Assembly: GCA_934098485.1 (NCBI GenBank)
Contig: CAKOOH010000010.1
Location: 1-36,717, forward strand
From: an uncultured Bacilli bacterium
GTDB taxonomy: Bacteria; Bacillota_I; Bacilli_A; RF39; UBA660
Length of the DNA stretch: 36,717 nt
Direction of reading: 5' to 3'
Below, piece after piece: positions 13,880-23,037 of the stretch. Each line of letters opens with the position of its first letter. The stretch's first letter is position 1. The notes under the pieces are model-generated. The model did no database searches. It was not told the DNA's origin and saw only the letters and a list, made by a program, of their open reading frames with translations. The position numbers and the translations under genes were made by a program.

Positions 13880-16415
13880 ATTCATTTTTGGATTTTTCTT
13901 TTAAATCATAAAGTACTTTTAGAGCATCAATTGGGGTAATATTAAAAGGATCTATTTTTTCTAATTCTTCTTTTAATTTGTTATCTGGTTTAGGTTCTTC
14001 AAAGTTAAATTCTAACTGAGATGATATAGTTTGTTTTTTTACTTCAGTTCCTTCATATGATGCTAAAATTTTCTCGGCATTATCAATAATTTCTTTAGGC
14101 ATATTTGCTAAAGCAGCAACATGAACACCATAACTTTTATCGACAGCTCCTTCTTTAATTTTATGAAGAAAAACTAATTTACCATTATCTAAAGTTGCTG
14201 AGACATGAATATTTTTAATGCTGGGGTATTTTTCTTCCATAACCGTTAGTTCATGATAATGAGTACTAAATAAAGTTTTACAGCCAATATGATTTACAAC
14301 ATATTCTAAAATAGCTTCGGCTAAACTCATCCCATCAAAAGTAGCAGTTCCTCTTCCTAATTCATCAAATAAAATTAAAGAGTCTTTAGTAGCGTTACAT
14401 ATGGCATTACGGGCTTCTTTCATTTCAACCATGAAAGTAGATTCCCCACTTACTAAATCATCTGAGGCACCAATTCTCGTGTATATTGCATCAAATATTG
14501 GTAAATCAGCTTTATCAGCAGGGACAAATGAACCAATTTGCGCCATTATTATAGTAATAGCAAGTTGTCTCATAAAGGTTGATTTACCACTCATGTTAGG
14601 ACCCGTTATTAAAAGTGTATTAACATTTTCATCCATATGGCAATCATTTTTAACATAAGAAGTGGTACTTACTTCACTTATTACGGGGTGAAAGCCATTT
14701 ACAATATTAATACAATGATTATCATTAAATGTTGGTCTTACTAATTTTTCTTTTTCACTAACAACAGATAACGATACTAAGGCATCAATATAAGATAATT
14801 TATTTGCTGTATCTTTTAATTTTAAAACATTTTCTTTTAAGATGTTTTTAATATTATTAAATAAATCATATTCTAATTCAATTATTCTTTCTTCAGCATT
14901 TAAAACTAAAGCTTCCTTTTCTTTTAGTGCGGGCGTTATAAATCTTTCTCCGTTAGCAAGGGTTTGTTTTCGTTCCCAGCCAAATTCATCTTTAACTTTA
15001 CTAGCGTTACCTTTGCTTACTTCAATGTAATAGCCAAATACTTTATTAAAGCCAACTTTTAAGTTTTGAATTCCGGTTTTTTCTCTTTCTTCTTGTTCTA
15101 GAGAAGCAATAAAATCTTTACCACCAGAGCGGATACTTTTTAGTTCGTCTAACTCTTTATTATAACCGTCTTTAATTAGGAAACCATCTTTTAAAGTTAT
15201 AGGTGGTTCTTCATATATAGCACGCTCTAAAAGATCACATAATTCTTCGTGAGAATCTAATATAAAGTCAAAACCAAGGCCAGTTATATTTTCGCTTATT
15301 TCAGGCAAAACTTTTAAGGATTTCTTAATTTGCAGTGCATCACGAGCGTTAAAAGAACCACAAGTAAGTTTTCCACATAATCTTTCTAAATCGTATACTT
15401 CATATAGTAAAGCTTGTAATTTACTTCTTTTAATAAATTCAGTATTTAAAGAGTCAATAATATCTAATCTTTTATTAATTAAATTTTTATCTTTTAATGG
15501 AGATGATAAAAATGATTTTAATTTTCGAGAACCCATAGAAGTTTTACATTTATCTAATAACCATATTAGACTATATTGTCTTTCTTTTAGTCTTAAGGTT
15601 TCAAATAATTCTAAGTTACGGATACTATGAATATCTAATTTTAAATAATCATTAGTTTCAATAATTTTAACATTACTAAAGTGAGATATGTCTTTTAGTT
15701 CCTTGATAACTAGATAGTAAACTAAATGCTTTACTCCTTCTATTCTTCTTACGTCTACTAAATCAGCAACAATATTTAATTTTTTTTCATATAAGTCATC
15801 AGTTAAAGTTATATTAATGTTATAAGTATTTTTTAAAATATTTATTAATTTAAGATCAAAGTTTGTTTTTAATAAGATTTCTTTTAAGTTTAATTTTAGA
15901 ATGCGGTTTAAAAGAGTTTGTTCATCATGGTTTATCATCTCACTAAAGATATCACCGGTAGAAATATCAGCATATGTTAAAAGATAAGCATATTCTAAGT
16001 CCAAAAGACTAGCAATATAGTTAAAGTCATAGGAATTTAAAAAGTCTAAATCAACAAGAGTGCCTTTGGATACAACATCGATAACTTCTCTTTTTACCAT
16101 GCCTTTGGCTTTTTTGGGATCTTCAACCTGCTCACAAATTGCGACTTTGAAACCTTTAGATACAGCTTTTTCTAAATAACTTTTAACGGCATGATGAGGA
16201 ACACCACACATAGGTACTCTTTCTTTTAAGCCGGCGTTTTTACCAGTTAAGGTAAGTTCTAATTCATGAGATGCAGTTATTCCATCTTCAAAAAATAATT
16301 CATAAAAGTCCCCAATACGGTAAAATAATAAGACATCTTCATAATTCTTTTTTATGTCCATATACTGTTTCATCATAGGACTTAATTCGTCATAATTTAC
16401 TTCGCTTCTTTTCAT
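13878..16415 (-). CDS. mutS: DNA mismatch repair protein MutS
   Basis: An 845-residue MutS of normal length. The N-terminal mismatch-binding domain has the Phe-x-Glu motif in 'RIGDFYELFFEDG' and the clamp-facing 'PMCGVPHHAVKSYLEKAV'. The ATPase domain has Walker A 'GPNMSGKSTFMRQ', Walker B 'LILFDELGRGTATFDG', and 'TLFSTHYHELT'; the C-terminal 'KSYGVHVAALANMP' is also typical. It recognises mispairs and recruits MutL. AAAGGTG precedes the ATG, with a TGTTATAAT promoter upstream. MutL is not adjacent. A strong terminator follows, so it appears to be a single-gene unit. Confidence 0.98.
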   Translation of the reverse strand: MKRSEVNYDELSPMMKQYMDIKKNYEDVLLFYRIGDFYELFFEDGITASHELELTLTGKNAGLKERVPMCGVPHHAVKSYLEKAVSKGFKVAICEQVEDPKKAKGMVKREVIDVVSKGTLVDLDFLNSYDFNYIASLLDLEYAYLLTYADISTGDIFSEMINHDEQTLLNRILKLNLKEILLKTNFDLKLINILKNTYNINITLTDDLYEKKLNIVADLVDVRRIEGVKHLVYYLVIKELKDISHFSNVKIIETNDYLKLDIHSIRNLELFETLRLKERQYSLIWLLDKCKTSMGSRKLKSFLSSPLKDKNLINKRLDIIDSLNTEFIKRSKLQALLYEVYDLERLCGKLTCGSFNARDALQIKKSLKVLPEISENITGLGFDFILDSHEELCDLLERAIYEEPPITLKDGFLIKDGYNKELDELKSIRSGGKDFIASLEQEEREKTGIQNLKVGFNKVFGYYIEVSKGNASKVKDEFGWERKQTLANGERFITPALKEKEALVLNAEERIIELEYDLFNNIKNILKENVLKLKDTANKLSYIDALVSLSVVSEKEKLVRPTFNDNHCINIVNGFHPVISEVSTTSYVKNDCHMDENVNTLLITGPNMSGKSTFMRQLAITIIMAQIGSFVPADKADLPIFDAIYTRIGASDDLVSGESTFMVEMKEARNAICNATKDSLILFDELGRGTATFDGMSLAEAILEYVVNHIGCKTLFSTHYHELTVMEEKYPSIKNIHVSATLDNGKLVFLHKIKEGAVDKSYGVHVAALANMPKEIIDNAEKILASYEGTEVKKQTISSQLEFNFEEPKPDNKLKEELEKIDPFNITPIDALKVLYDLKEKSKNE

Positions 16416-16433
16416 TTTTTAACACCTTTAGAT

Positions 16434-16442
16434 ATTATAACA
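16434..16442 (-). promoter_or_regulatory. Extended -10 promoter of mutS
   Basis: TGTTATAAT on the minus strand, 18 bases before the ATG, with a short leader that contains AAAGGTG. Confidence 0.6.
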
Positions 16443-16482
16443 TTAATTTAGAATTTCTGAAATTTTTTATATTTAAAAAAAG

Positions 16483-16504
16483 AAAAAAGCGTTTAAAAAA
16501 CGCT
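16483..16504 (-). terminator. Terminator after the 351-aa gene
   Basis: In the minus-strand RNA, AGCGUUU pairs with AAACGCU around UUU, followed by UUUUUCUUUUUUU. It begins at the stop codon. Confidence 0.9.
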
Positions 16505-17558
16505 ACTTTTTGCTTAATTCAGGATTTTTTACATAAGATTTAGCTTCAATATAATAATTAATTCCTGGTCTATTATCAGATAAAGATGCCGAAATAAATT
16601 CATGTAAACGATCTGCGTTTCCGGATAAGGCGATTTTTTCTAGAATTTTTTCGCCTTTAGGTCCTTCAGGAATGCGATTAAACACTCTTGTTTCATTAGC
16701 AACTACTCTTAGAGCATAACTAAAGTTACTTTCGTTTTGTAAAATTTTATCCGATGCTTTATAAATAGGATTACCATTTTCGTCTTGCCCAATTATAGTA
16801 AATTCTACAATATCACCATAGCCAGGACTTTTTTCAGTTAAAGGATTATATTCATAATAGGTATAAATTTTGCTTCCTACAGTTTTAACTGGTTTAAATT
16901 TATGCAAACTTCCCATTTCATAATCGGCTGTTAAGGCCTCTTCTAAGTCGATCTCATTAAAATCTTTACCACTTTGTTTTAATATAGTAAGATTACTTTC
17001 GGTTAAAACTAAATCTTCTAGTTTCTTTTCTCTTATTTTAACAATATCACTAAAGCTTAAAATAAAGCCTTCTGTATATTCTTTATTTGGTTTTGTATAA
17101 TGAATACAAAGTGGATCATTTGTTATATATATCTTTTTAGGTCTTAAGCCTAGTTTTTGTACTTCTTTAGCCCTTTTACTATGGCCAAAGTTAAGTGATT
17201 TTACAATAAAATATTTCCTTTCTAAAATTTCACAATTAAAATCATCTTTTTTATTTATCTTTACGCTACAAAAGCGAAGACGATTTCTTAAAAGGGATGT
17301 TGCTGGTACTTCATCTATATAATAATATAAACTACTTCCAGGGTAATATTTTTCTAATGATCTTTCCATGCCATTGATGGATCCATAATTTTCAATTAAT
17401 TCCTTACCATAGTCAGCAAAGGGAATAATTTGAGCATCATTAACGCCATCATAAGCAATTATCATTAAACGATAATACTGAGAATATTTCCCAAAATCAC
17501 GACCAAAACAATCTTCTAATTCATACAGCTTAACTAACTTACTGTCAGTCTTTTCCAT
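16503..17558 (-). CDS. Unrecognised 351-aa cytoplasmic protein
   Basis: A soluble, charged protein without signal peptide or membrane segment. I do not recognise it. Visible features are an N-terminal 'KLYELEDCFGRDFGKYSQYY', a central basic part 'KRAKEVQKLGLRPKKIYI', 'TVGSKIYTYYEYNPLTEKS', and a C-terminal 'RIPEGPKGEKILEKIALSG' plus 'NRPGINYYIEAKSYVKNPE'. Its ribosome binding site AAAGGAG lies inside the last codons of the YlbL-like gene, 8 bases upstream, so it is translated from the same mRNA. A strong terminator closes the two-gene operon. Its regular codon use and tight coupling suggest a real gene, perhaps lineage-specific. Confidence 0.8.
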   Translation of the reverse strand: MEKTDSKLVKLYELEDCFGRDFGKYSQYYRLMIIAYDGVNDAQIIPFADYGKELIENYGSINGMERSLEKYYPGSSLYYYIDEVPATSLLRNRLRFCSVKINKKDDFNCEILERKYFIVKSLNFGHSKRAKEVQKLGLRPKKIYITNDPLCIHYTKPNKEYTEGFILSFSDIVKIREKKLEDLVLTESNLTILKQSGKDFNEIDLEEALTADYEMGSLHKFKPVKTVGSKIYTYYEYNPLTEKSPGYGDIVEFTIIGQDENGNPIYKASDKILQNESNFSYALRVVANETRVFNRIPEGPKGEKILEKIALSGNADRLHEFISASLSDNRPGINYYIEAKSYVKNPELSKK

Positions 17559-17565
17559 AATTTTT

Positions 17566-18600
17566 TTATTTCTCCTTTAAATTTTCTAATGCTTGAAGGG
17601 CTTCATCAAATGTTGATACCCCCACAATCATTATATCATAGTTTTTTTCTTTTGCATATTTTCTAGCGACTTCTAAATTTTCGATAGGACAGATAAAAAT
17701 GTCGGCTTTTCCTTTCACAGCGCCCGCTAATTTATATTCAACAGAACCAATTTCACCAACATTACCTTGCATATCAATGGTGCCAGTACCAACAATTTTA
17801 TTCCCTTTAGTGATGTCTTCTTTGGTGATGGCATTATAAATTGTTAAAGCCGTTATAAGGCCACCACTAGGACCTGATTCTGATGATTTTGTTTTGACTT
17901 TTAAATTAAAATCAGATTTTAAATCTAAAATAGTACAAACAGAAATACCAATGTATAGATGATTGTTTTCATTATAGATAGTTACATCTTCTGTATATTC
18001 TTTATCATCTCTTAGATATTTAATTTTAATTTTATCATTTTCTTTTAAAGTATTTATATATTTATTTAATTCTTCGATACTAGTAAAAGATGTATCATCA
18101 TAAGATATTATCTCATCACCTATTTTTAAATTACTAGTGTTTTTTTCAGTTTTATATGCTATGTAAAAATGTTTTTTGGTAATTTCATAATTAATATTTG
18201 CTTTGTTAAACGCTACATAAGTGGCATTACTGATAGCCGCGTTATATTCTAAATGATCTCTTTTTAAGGCGTCAGATACATCTTCAGCATCGTTATAAGT
18301 CATTTTTGATGATTCAACTAATTCCCAATCTTTATTTATTTTAGCAAGTAAATAAAATGGTAAATTTCCTTCCATCATGCTAACATAAGCCATATTAAAA
18401 GTACCTTTGGACTCGTTTATGTTTTCTCCTTCGATACGACTGGTAGTATTAATAGTCCCACCTGGTTTATAAATGACATAACCAGTATCGTAAAAACAAA
18501 AAATGCCAAAAAGAATTAAAAATATAATACCTTTGATATTATCTTTAATAAAATTTTTAAAATAATCATAATATTTATTAATAATTTTCTTATTCATCAT
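17566..18600 (-). CDS. YlbL-like PDZ/Lon-type (S16) membrane protease
   Basis: A 344-residue protein with one N-terminal transmembrane helix (about 22-40), an extracellular part, a PDZ domain at about 150-220 ('NLKIGDEIISYDDTSF') and a C-terminal Lon-type S16 domain. The Ser-Lys dyad is visible: Ser245 in 'ESGPSGGLITALTIYN' and Lys290 in 'GSVEYKLAGA', with 'GTGTIDMQGNVGEIG' between them. B. subtilis YlbL has this layout and degrades cell-division regulators after DNA damage. Two Met codons begin the frame. A TGATATAAT element lies only 6 bases before the ATG, suggesting a leaderless mRNA. A YlbJ-like gene is divergent from it, as part of conserved ylb neighbourhoods. Confidence 0.9.
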   Translation of the reverse strand: MMNKKIINKYYDYFKNFIKDNIKGIIFLILFGIFCFYDTGYVIYKPGGTINTTSRIEGENINESKGTFNMAYVSMMEGNLPFYLLAKINKDWELVESSKMTYNDAEDVSDALKRDHLEYNAAISNATYVAFNKANINYEITKKHFYIAYKTEKNTSNLKIGDEIISYDDTSFTSIEELNKYINTLKENDKIKIKYLRDDKEYTEDVTIYNENNHLYIGISVCTILDLKSDFNLKVKTKSSESGPSGGLITALTIYNAITKEDITKGNKIVGTGTIDMQGNVGEIGSVEYKLAGAVKGKADIFICPIENLEVARKYAKEKNYDIMIVGVSTFDEALQALENLKEK

Positions 18601-18606
18601 AATAAA

Positions 18607-18615
18607 ATTATATCA
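18607..18615 (-). promoter_or_regulatory. Extended -10 element of the YlbL-like gene
   Basis: An exact TGATATAAT on the minus strand, 6 bases from the start codon, inside the 31-base gap between the divergent genes. Confidence 0.6.
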
Positions 18616-18631
18616 CTAATATGGAGATTTT

Positions 18632-19504
18632 ATGAAAAATATTATTAAAATTATCTTAATCTTAACGATTTTAGTTAGTATTTACATTAATAGGCCATTA
18701 GTAATGGTTAAAGTTGTTTCTGGAATGGAACTTTGGAGTAAATGCGTCTTTCCTAGTGTTTTTCCGATTTTAATAATAAGTGATTTCATAATGAGCACTA
18801 ATTTAATAAAAATAGTTAGTGACCTATTGGGTTTTACTTTTACTAAATTTTTTAAGGTAAGCAAATATGCTAGTTATGTCTTTATTATGAGCATGTTTAG
18901 TGGTTGTCCAGCAAATGCTAAGTATATTAAAGATTTATATGATAATAAGGTTATTGGTAAAAATGAATGCGTTAAAATTCTTTCAATGAGTCTTTTATAT
19001 AATCCTTTATTAATACTTTCAATTACCCCATTTTTAAGTACTTTTGATTCCTATTTTTTAATTGTTACTAATATTATTATCAATTTAGTTATAGGTTTGA
19101 TTAATCGAAATTATAAAATAGATAATATTACAAGTGACATGAAAGTAAAGAGTTTTGATTTAGTCAATAGCATTAGTAATAGTATAAATGTTCTTTTGTT
19201 AATACTAGGATCGATTATTGTTTTTATTACTATTAGTGCGATTATACCTATTGATAGTCCTTTAATTAAGGGTATTTTAGAAATTACTAATGGCATAAAA
19301 CTCATTGGTAATAGTAATTATTTATATAAATATAAACTACTTTTTACAGGTGTTTTAATGGGTTTTAGTGGTTTTAGTATTATAATCCAAATAAAAAGTA
19401 TCTTTAAAGATACTAAATTAGATTATAGTTTATTTTATAAATCAAGAATTATGCATATCGGGCTTTTTATGGTTATTATTTATTTAAGAACATTAATTAA
19501 TTAA
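18632..19504 (+). CDS. YlbJ-like sporulation integral membrane protein
   Basis: A 290-residue protein with about eight hydrophobic helices. The YlbJ/nucleoside-recognition (Gate) pattern is visible: 'GMELWSKCVFPSVFPILIIS' at about 31-50, then 'MFSGCPANAKYIKDLYD', which stands for the usual GxPSGYP loop, then 'LLYNPLLILS'. In B. subtilis, YlbJ is needed in sporulation, where it is a sigma-E-controlled membrane protein; its substrate is unknown. The protein is shorter than B. subtilis YlbJ. GGAGATTTT precedes the ATG. It converges on the pseudopilin gene and overlaps its end by 12 bases. Confidence 0.75.
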   Translation: MKNIIKIILILTILVSIYINRPLVMVKVVSGMELWSKCVFPSVFPILIISDFIMSTNLIKIVSDLLGFTFTKFFKVSKYASYVFIMSMFSGCPANAKYIKDLYDNKVIGKNECVKILSMSLLYNPLLILSITPFLSTFDSYFLIVTNIIINLVIGLINRNYKIDNITSDMKVKSFDLVNSISNSINVLLLILGSIIVFITISAIIPIDSPLIKGILEITNGIKLIGNSNYLYKYKLLFTGVLMGFSGFSIIIQIKSIFKDTKLDYSLFYKSRIMHIGLFMVIIYLRTLIN

Positions 19505-20089
19505 ACTTTCATCTATAGAAACTTTACCGGCATCATAGATATAGTTTAAATTTATATCATAATTTGCAGATTCGGTAGTTTCAACGGGCATGATTATATT
19601 TAAGGCACATTTACTATTGGCTGCACCACTTGGACAAGATGTTTTTACCTTTAAAGGATTATCTTTACTATTAGGAATTATTTCAGTTTCTCTTAAGGTA
19701 ATGTTGGCTCCTCTTGAATAGCCGATAATATTTAAATCTTTGTTGCTTGTAGTGTTGTGATAACTATAGTAAATTAGGTAGCCTACGTCACTACTTTCAT
19801 AGGTTAATTTTAAACAGTAATAGGTGTTCTTATTATAATTACTTACCATTATTTTACTTATATCGTCACTTCCACAAGCACTTACACCATTTAAAGTTAT
19901 ATCTTTAAAGTCGGCTTGAACTTTTTTGATGATGATATTTTGATTAATAATATTAGTACTAGAACTATTATTATCGTCATTAATATTTTTTAAAGTTACC
20001 ATTAAATTAAAAATAAATAATATAACTATGGATATTAAGGCAACGCTTACAACTATTTCAACTATTGTTACTCCTTTTTGATTCTTCAT
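19493..20089 (-). CDS. Prepilin-type N-terminal cleavage/methylation protein (pseudopilin)
   Basis: A 198-residue protein with a class III/IV prepilin start: a short leader, cleavage site Gly-Val in 'KNQKGVTIVEIVVSVALIS', Glu at +5 of the mature protein, and a 20-residue hydrophobic helix. The mature domain has cysteines ('NGVSACGSDD', 'CPSGAANSKCAL') that could form disulfides outside the cell. It needs a prepilin peptidase, which is not in this window. The ATG overlaps the stop codon of the SEDS gene (TAATG), and AAGGAG lies inside that gene. Its 3' end overlaps the convergent YlbJ-like gene. Confidence 0.88.
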   Translation of the reverse strand: MKNQKGVTIVEIVVSVALISIVILFIFNLMVTLKNINDDNNSSSTNIINQNIIIKKVQADFKDITLNGVSACGSDDISKIMVSNYNKNTYYCLKLTYESSDVGYLIYYSYHNTTSNKDLNIIGYSRGANITLRETEIIPNSKDNPLKVKTSCPSGAANSKCALNIIMPVETTESANYDINLNYIYDAGKVSIDESLIN

Positions 20090-21261
20090 TATATACTCCT
20101 TAATAATTCTTTTGTCTTATTATTTTTAGTTTCGATAGCGACCCTTTCACATGTAAATAATAAGAACATTAAATTTATATAAAATGATCCACCATATGAT
20201 AAGAATGGAACTGGTACACCGGTTAAAGGAATAAGGGCTAAAATTCCCATAAAGTTTACTAGTAAGTGTAATAATATATAAGCAAAGGTGCCATAAGCAA
20301 TGATAGAGCCTCGCATATTAATAGCGTTTCTGGCTATTTTAAGTAAACGATATAAAATTATTAAATAGCCTATAATAATTAGAATGCCAATTAAAGCTCC
20401 TAGTTCTTCAATAACGATAGGAAAAATAAAGTCAGTATAGGCTTCTGGTAAATACAAATATTTTTGTGTGGAATTACCAAGGCCTACGCCAAATAAACCA
20501 CCATTATTAATGGCAATAAAACCATTACAGACTTGATAACCGGTTTTATCGGTGTATCTAGTGCAAGGGGCTCTATAAGTTAGACGGTCTTTTTGTTCTG
20601 ACGTTAATAAATTACTATTTTTTAAAATATTCCCACCAAAAACAACAAAGATGGCAGCCGCAATAATACCAATTATACAAGTTAATTTCATGGTCTTCAT
20701 TTGCTTATTTTCAATAGGAAGGGCTAAAAAGATAAACGCGGCAATGCCAGCTATAATGATAGCAGTTCCTAAGTCGGGCTGAAAAACAACAAGGGCGGTG
20801 GCAATTAAAACTAAAATCATAGGAAAGATTATTTTCATATTATCATAATCTTTACGTTTAATTATTTTTTCATAATATACAGCTAAGTATAAAATAATTG
20901 CTGTTTTAGCAAATTCACTAGGCTGAATAGAAAAAAACTTTAAATCATACCAGCTTTTGGCACTATTTGTGATAGAACCATAGGGATATAATCCGGCTAA
21001 GGCAATTAAAATCCCTAGCATAATTAAAGGTCCTAATTTTTGATATTTAGAAGTTGGAAATCTTATAATAAAGATAAGACCTGCAAGCCAAATAGCAATA
21101 GCGAACTCTAGCTGTTTAGTAAAAAAGTATGATTCTTTTAATTTGTTATATAAAACAGCAGAAATTGAGGATGCTGAAAAAATCATAACTAGTCCTAGTA
21201 TGGTATAAACTGCCATAAAAACAAATAAAGTTTTATCCATCTTTTTAAATAGATTTTTCAT
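20089..21261 (-). CDS. SEDS family peptidoglycan glycosyltransferase (FtsW/RodA/SpoVE-like)
   Basis: A 390-residue membrane protein with about ten helices. SEDS signatures are 'GLVMIFSASSISAV' near the N-terminus, 'SWYDLKFFSIQPSEFAKTA' in the middle, 'QPDLGTAIII', and the C-terminal 'ALIPLTGVPVPFLSYGGSF'. It polymerises lipid II with a partner class B PBP. It is the second SEDS protein in the window; the one at 33483-34565 is the likely FtsW, so this may be RodA- or SpoVE-like. It shares an mRNA with the pseudopilin gene and has its own promoter overlapping the terminator of the Tad cluster. Confidence 0.92.
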   Translation of the reverse strand: MKNLFKKMDKTLFVFMAVYTILGLVMIFSASSISAVLYNKLKESYFFTKQLEFAIAIWLAGLIFIIRFPTSKYQKLGPLIMLGILIALAGLYPYGSITNSAKSWYDLKFFSIQPSEFAKTAIILYLAVYYEKIIKRKDYDNMKIIFPMILVLIATALVVFQPDLGTAIIIAGIAAFIFLALPIENKQMKTMKLTCIIGIIAAAIFVVFGGNILKNSNLLTSEQKDRLTYRAPCTRYTDKTGYQVCNGFIAINNGGLFGVGLGNSTQKYLYLPEAYTDFIFPIVIEELGALIGILIIIGYLIILYRLLKIARNAINMRGSIIAYGTFAYILLHLLVNFMGILALIPLTGVPVPFLSYGGSFYINLMFLLFTCERVAIETKNNKTKELLRSI

Positions 21262-21281
21262 CTCTTCACCCTACTATATGT

Positions 21282-21290
21282 ATTTTATCA
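21282..21290 (-). promoter_or_regulatory. Extended -10 promoter of the SEDS gene
   Basis: TGATAAAAT on the minus strand, one base after the T-run of the Tad terminator. Confidence 0.55.
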
Positions 21291-21291
21291 T

Positions 21292-21327
21292 AAAAAAAAG
21301 TACTTTTAAATAATCTTAAAGTACTTT
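21292..21327 (-). terminator. Terminator of the Tad cluster
   Basis: In the minus-strand RNA, AAAGUACUUU pairs with a second AAAGUACUUU copy across an 11-base loop and is followed by a run of U. It follows the TadC-like stop codon closely. Confidence 0.85.
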
Positions 21328-21331
21328 ACAT

Positions 21332-22027
21332 TTATTTATCAATTAGAGTTATTAATATAGGACTTAAAATAATTAATAAAATTAAAGGAACAAATATTAG
21401 AACACTTACAATACTAATTTTAACAGGCATTTTATTTATTTTTCCTCTTGTTTCTAATAGTATCTTATCATTTAAATAATCTAGCTGATTGTTTAATGAT
21501 TCGATCATGTTACTTCCATAAATGTTTGCTTCCATTAAATTTAAAATGATATTATCGACGTTTTCACTAGGAATTCTGGTTGTTAAGTCATTTAAACTTT
21601 CACTTAAACTTTTTCCAAGCTCCATATCTTCTAGAGCTTTTTTAAATTCAGTGGCAAGATCATTATTTACATTATTAGCCGTTAATTCGATCGCACTTCT
21701 TAAGTTACTGCCGGACTCTAAAGTTAATGACAATATTTCAAAAAAGAAAGTAGCATCTTTTTCTAGAACTTTGCCACGTTTTTTCAAACGAACATCAAAG
21801 AAAAAGACTTCAGCAAGAAAGAAATAAAACGTACATATAAATAAAGATATGAATAAGTTTACTTTGAAAGCACATAAAAGGACAAAAGCAAAAAGCGTTA
21901 CAAACAAGTGAGAACTTAATATATCATAAGTATTATATTTCTTTTTAGCTCCAAAAAGTTTGTTTTTGCGATTAATTCTTTCAATAATTTTTTTAGAATA
22001 TACTTTTTTAGCTATTAATTCACTCAT
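21332..22027 (-). CDS. tadC: TadC-like type II secretion F domain protein
   Basis: A 231-residue membrane protein. A basic N-terminus is followed by two close helices ('LFVTLFAFVLLCAF', 'LFISLFICTFYFFLA'), a cytoplasmic T2SSF domain ('FFEILSLTLESGSNLRSAIE', 'LEDMELGKSLSESLNDL', 'IILNLMEANIYGSNMIESL') and a C-terminal hydrophobic hairpin. This is the usual form of TadC, a platform protein for pilus assembly. It overlaps the TadB-like gene by 4 bases and is the last gene of the cluster. Confidence 0.85.
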   Translation of the reverse strand: MSELIAKKVYSKKIIERINRKNKLFGAKKKYNTYDILSSHLFVTLFAFVLLCAFKVNLFISLFICTFYFFLAEVFFFDVRLKKRGKVLEKDATFFFEILSLTLESGSNLRSAIELTANNVNNDLATEFKKALEDMELGKSLSESLNDLTTRIPSENVDNIILNLMEANIYGSNMIESLNNQLDYLNDKILLETRGKINKMPVKISIVSVLIFVPLILLIILSPILITLIDK

Positions 22028-23010
22028 ACTTCCACCTTCATTATTTTCTTAATTATTAATATATAACTTATATATAAAGTTAGGGCTAAAACAATAACAA
22101 AGATACCAAGAGGATTACTAATTAATGGCTTAAAATATGTAGGACTTAGTAAAACTAATATTAAACATAAAACAATAGGCATTACTAATAAAAAGTAATA
22201 AACTAATTTAGAACTACTTGTTAAAGATTTTAATTCGTCTTTAACTCTTTTTTTATTAGTAAAGGATTTTTCAATGCTACTAAAAATAGGAATTAAATTA
22301 CCACCTGTTAAATTTAGCAAACTTAAACTACTAGTTATATAGCTTGCGTCTTTGACGTTTACACGTTCATAGAAACGATCAAATACTTCTTTTATTTCTA
22401 AACCATACTTTAAATCAGTATTTATTTTAGCAAATTCTTCACTAATAGGGCCAGTTAAGTCTTTAGTTACCATAGTTATGGCCTGAGTGATATTATAGCC
22501 TGATTTAAATGCGTTATTCATAATAATGATACTTTTTAATAAATCATTTTCAATTTGAGTGTTACGATGACGCTCATGAATTATTAAATAAATATTGTAA
22601 GCAAAGTATCCGACAAATAAGGAAAGGATGCAAGCAGAAAAGTCAAATGATGATTTATAAATAGCGGATATTATATAAATAAAACCAAAAACAAAAGATA
22701 AACTTATTTTATTAGCAATAATCTCATAAGGTGCTTTATCATTTTTAATATTTGTATGGATATATTTTTCATAATATTTAGATACTTTTTGCATTATTTT
22801 TAAATGCATTAGAGTATTTACTAAATGGGTACGGGATTTATAGTAAAAAATAGCAATTTTCTCTCCTAGGGAGTGCTTTTCGTTACGATTATTATTAACG
22901 GTATATTTGCTTATTCTTTGATTATTTTTAGAGGCAATAAAAACTCTTATTATTTTAAATAGAATAAGTAAAATAGTTAACACAGTTATTATTTTTAGTA
23001 TTTTATTCAT
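22024..23010 (-). CDS. tadB: TadB-like type II secretion F domain protein
   Basis: A 328-residue membrane protein. It has an N-terminal helix, two central helices (about 105-150, 'SLSFVFGFIYIISAIY'), then the T2SSF domain ('KSIIIMNNAFKSGYNITQAI', 'LSLLNLTGGNLIPIFSSIE') and two C-terminal helices. With TadC it forms the inner-membrane platform driven by the CpaF ATPase. It lies between cpaF and tadC and overlaps tadC by 4 bases. Confidence 0.88.
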   Translation of the reverse strand: MNKILKIITVLTILLILFKIIRVFIASKNNQRISKYTVNNNRNEKHSLGEKIAIFYYKSRTHLVNTLMHLKIMQKVSKYYEKYIHTNIKNDKAPYEIIANKISLSFVFGFIYIISAIYKSSFDFSACILSLFVGYFAYNIYLIIHERHRNTQIENDLLKSIIIMNNAFKSGYNITQAITMVTKDLTGPISEEFAKINTDLKYGLEIKEVFDRFYERVNVKDASYITSSLSLLNLTGGNLIPIFSSIEKSFTNKKRVKDELKSLTSSSKLVYYFLLVMPIVLCLILVLLSPTYFKPLISNPLGIFVIVLALTLYISYILIIKKIMKVEV

Positions 23011-23037
23011 CTCTAAAAATAGTCCTTTCTATTATAT

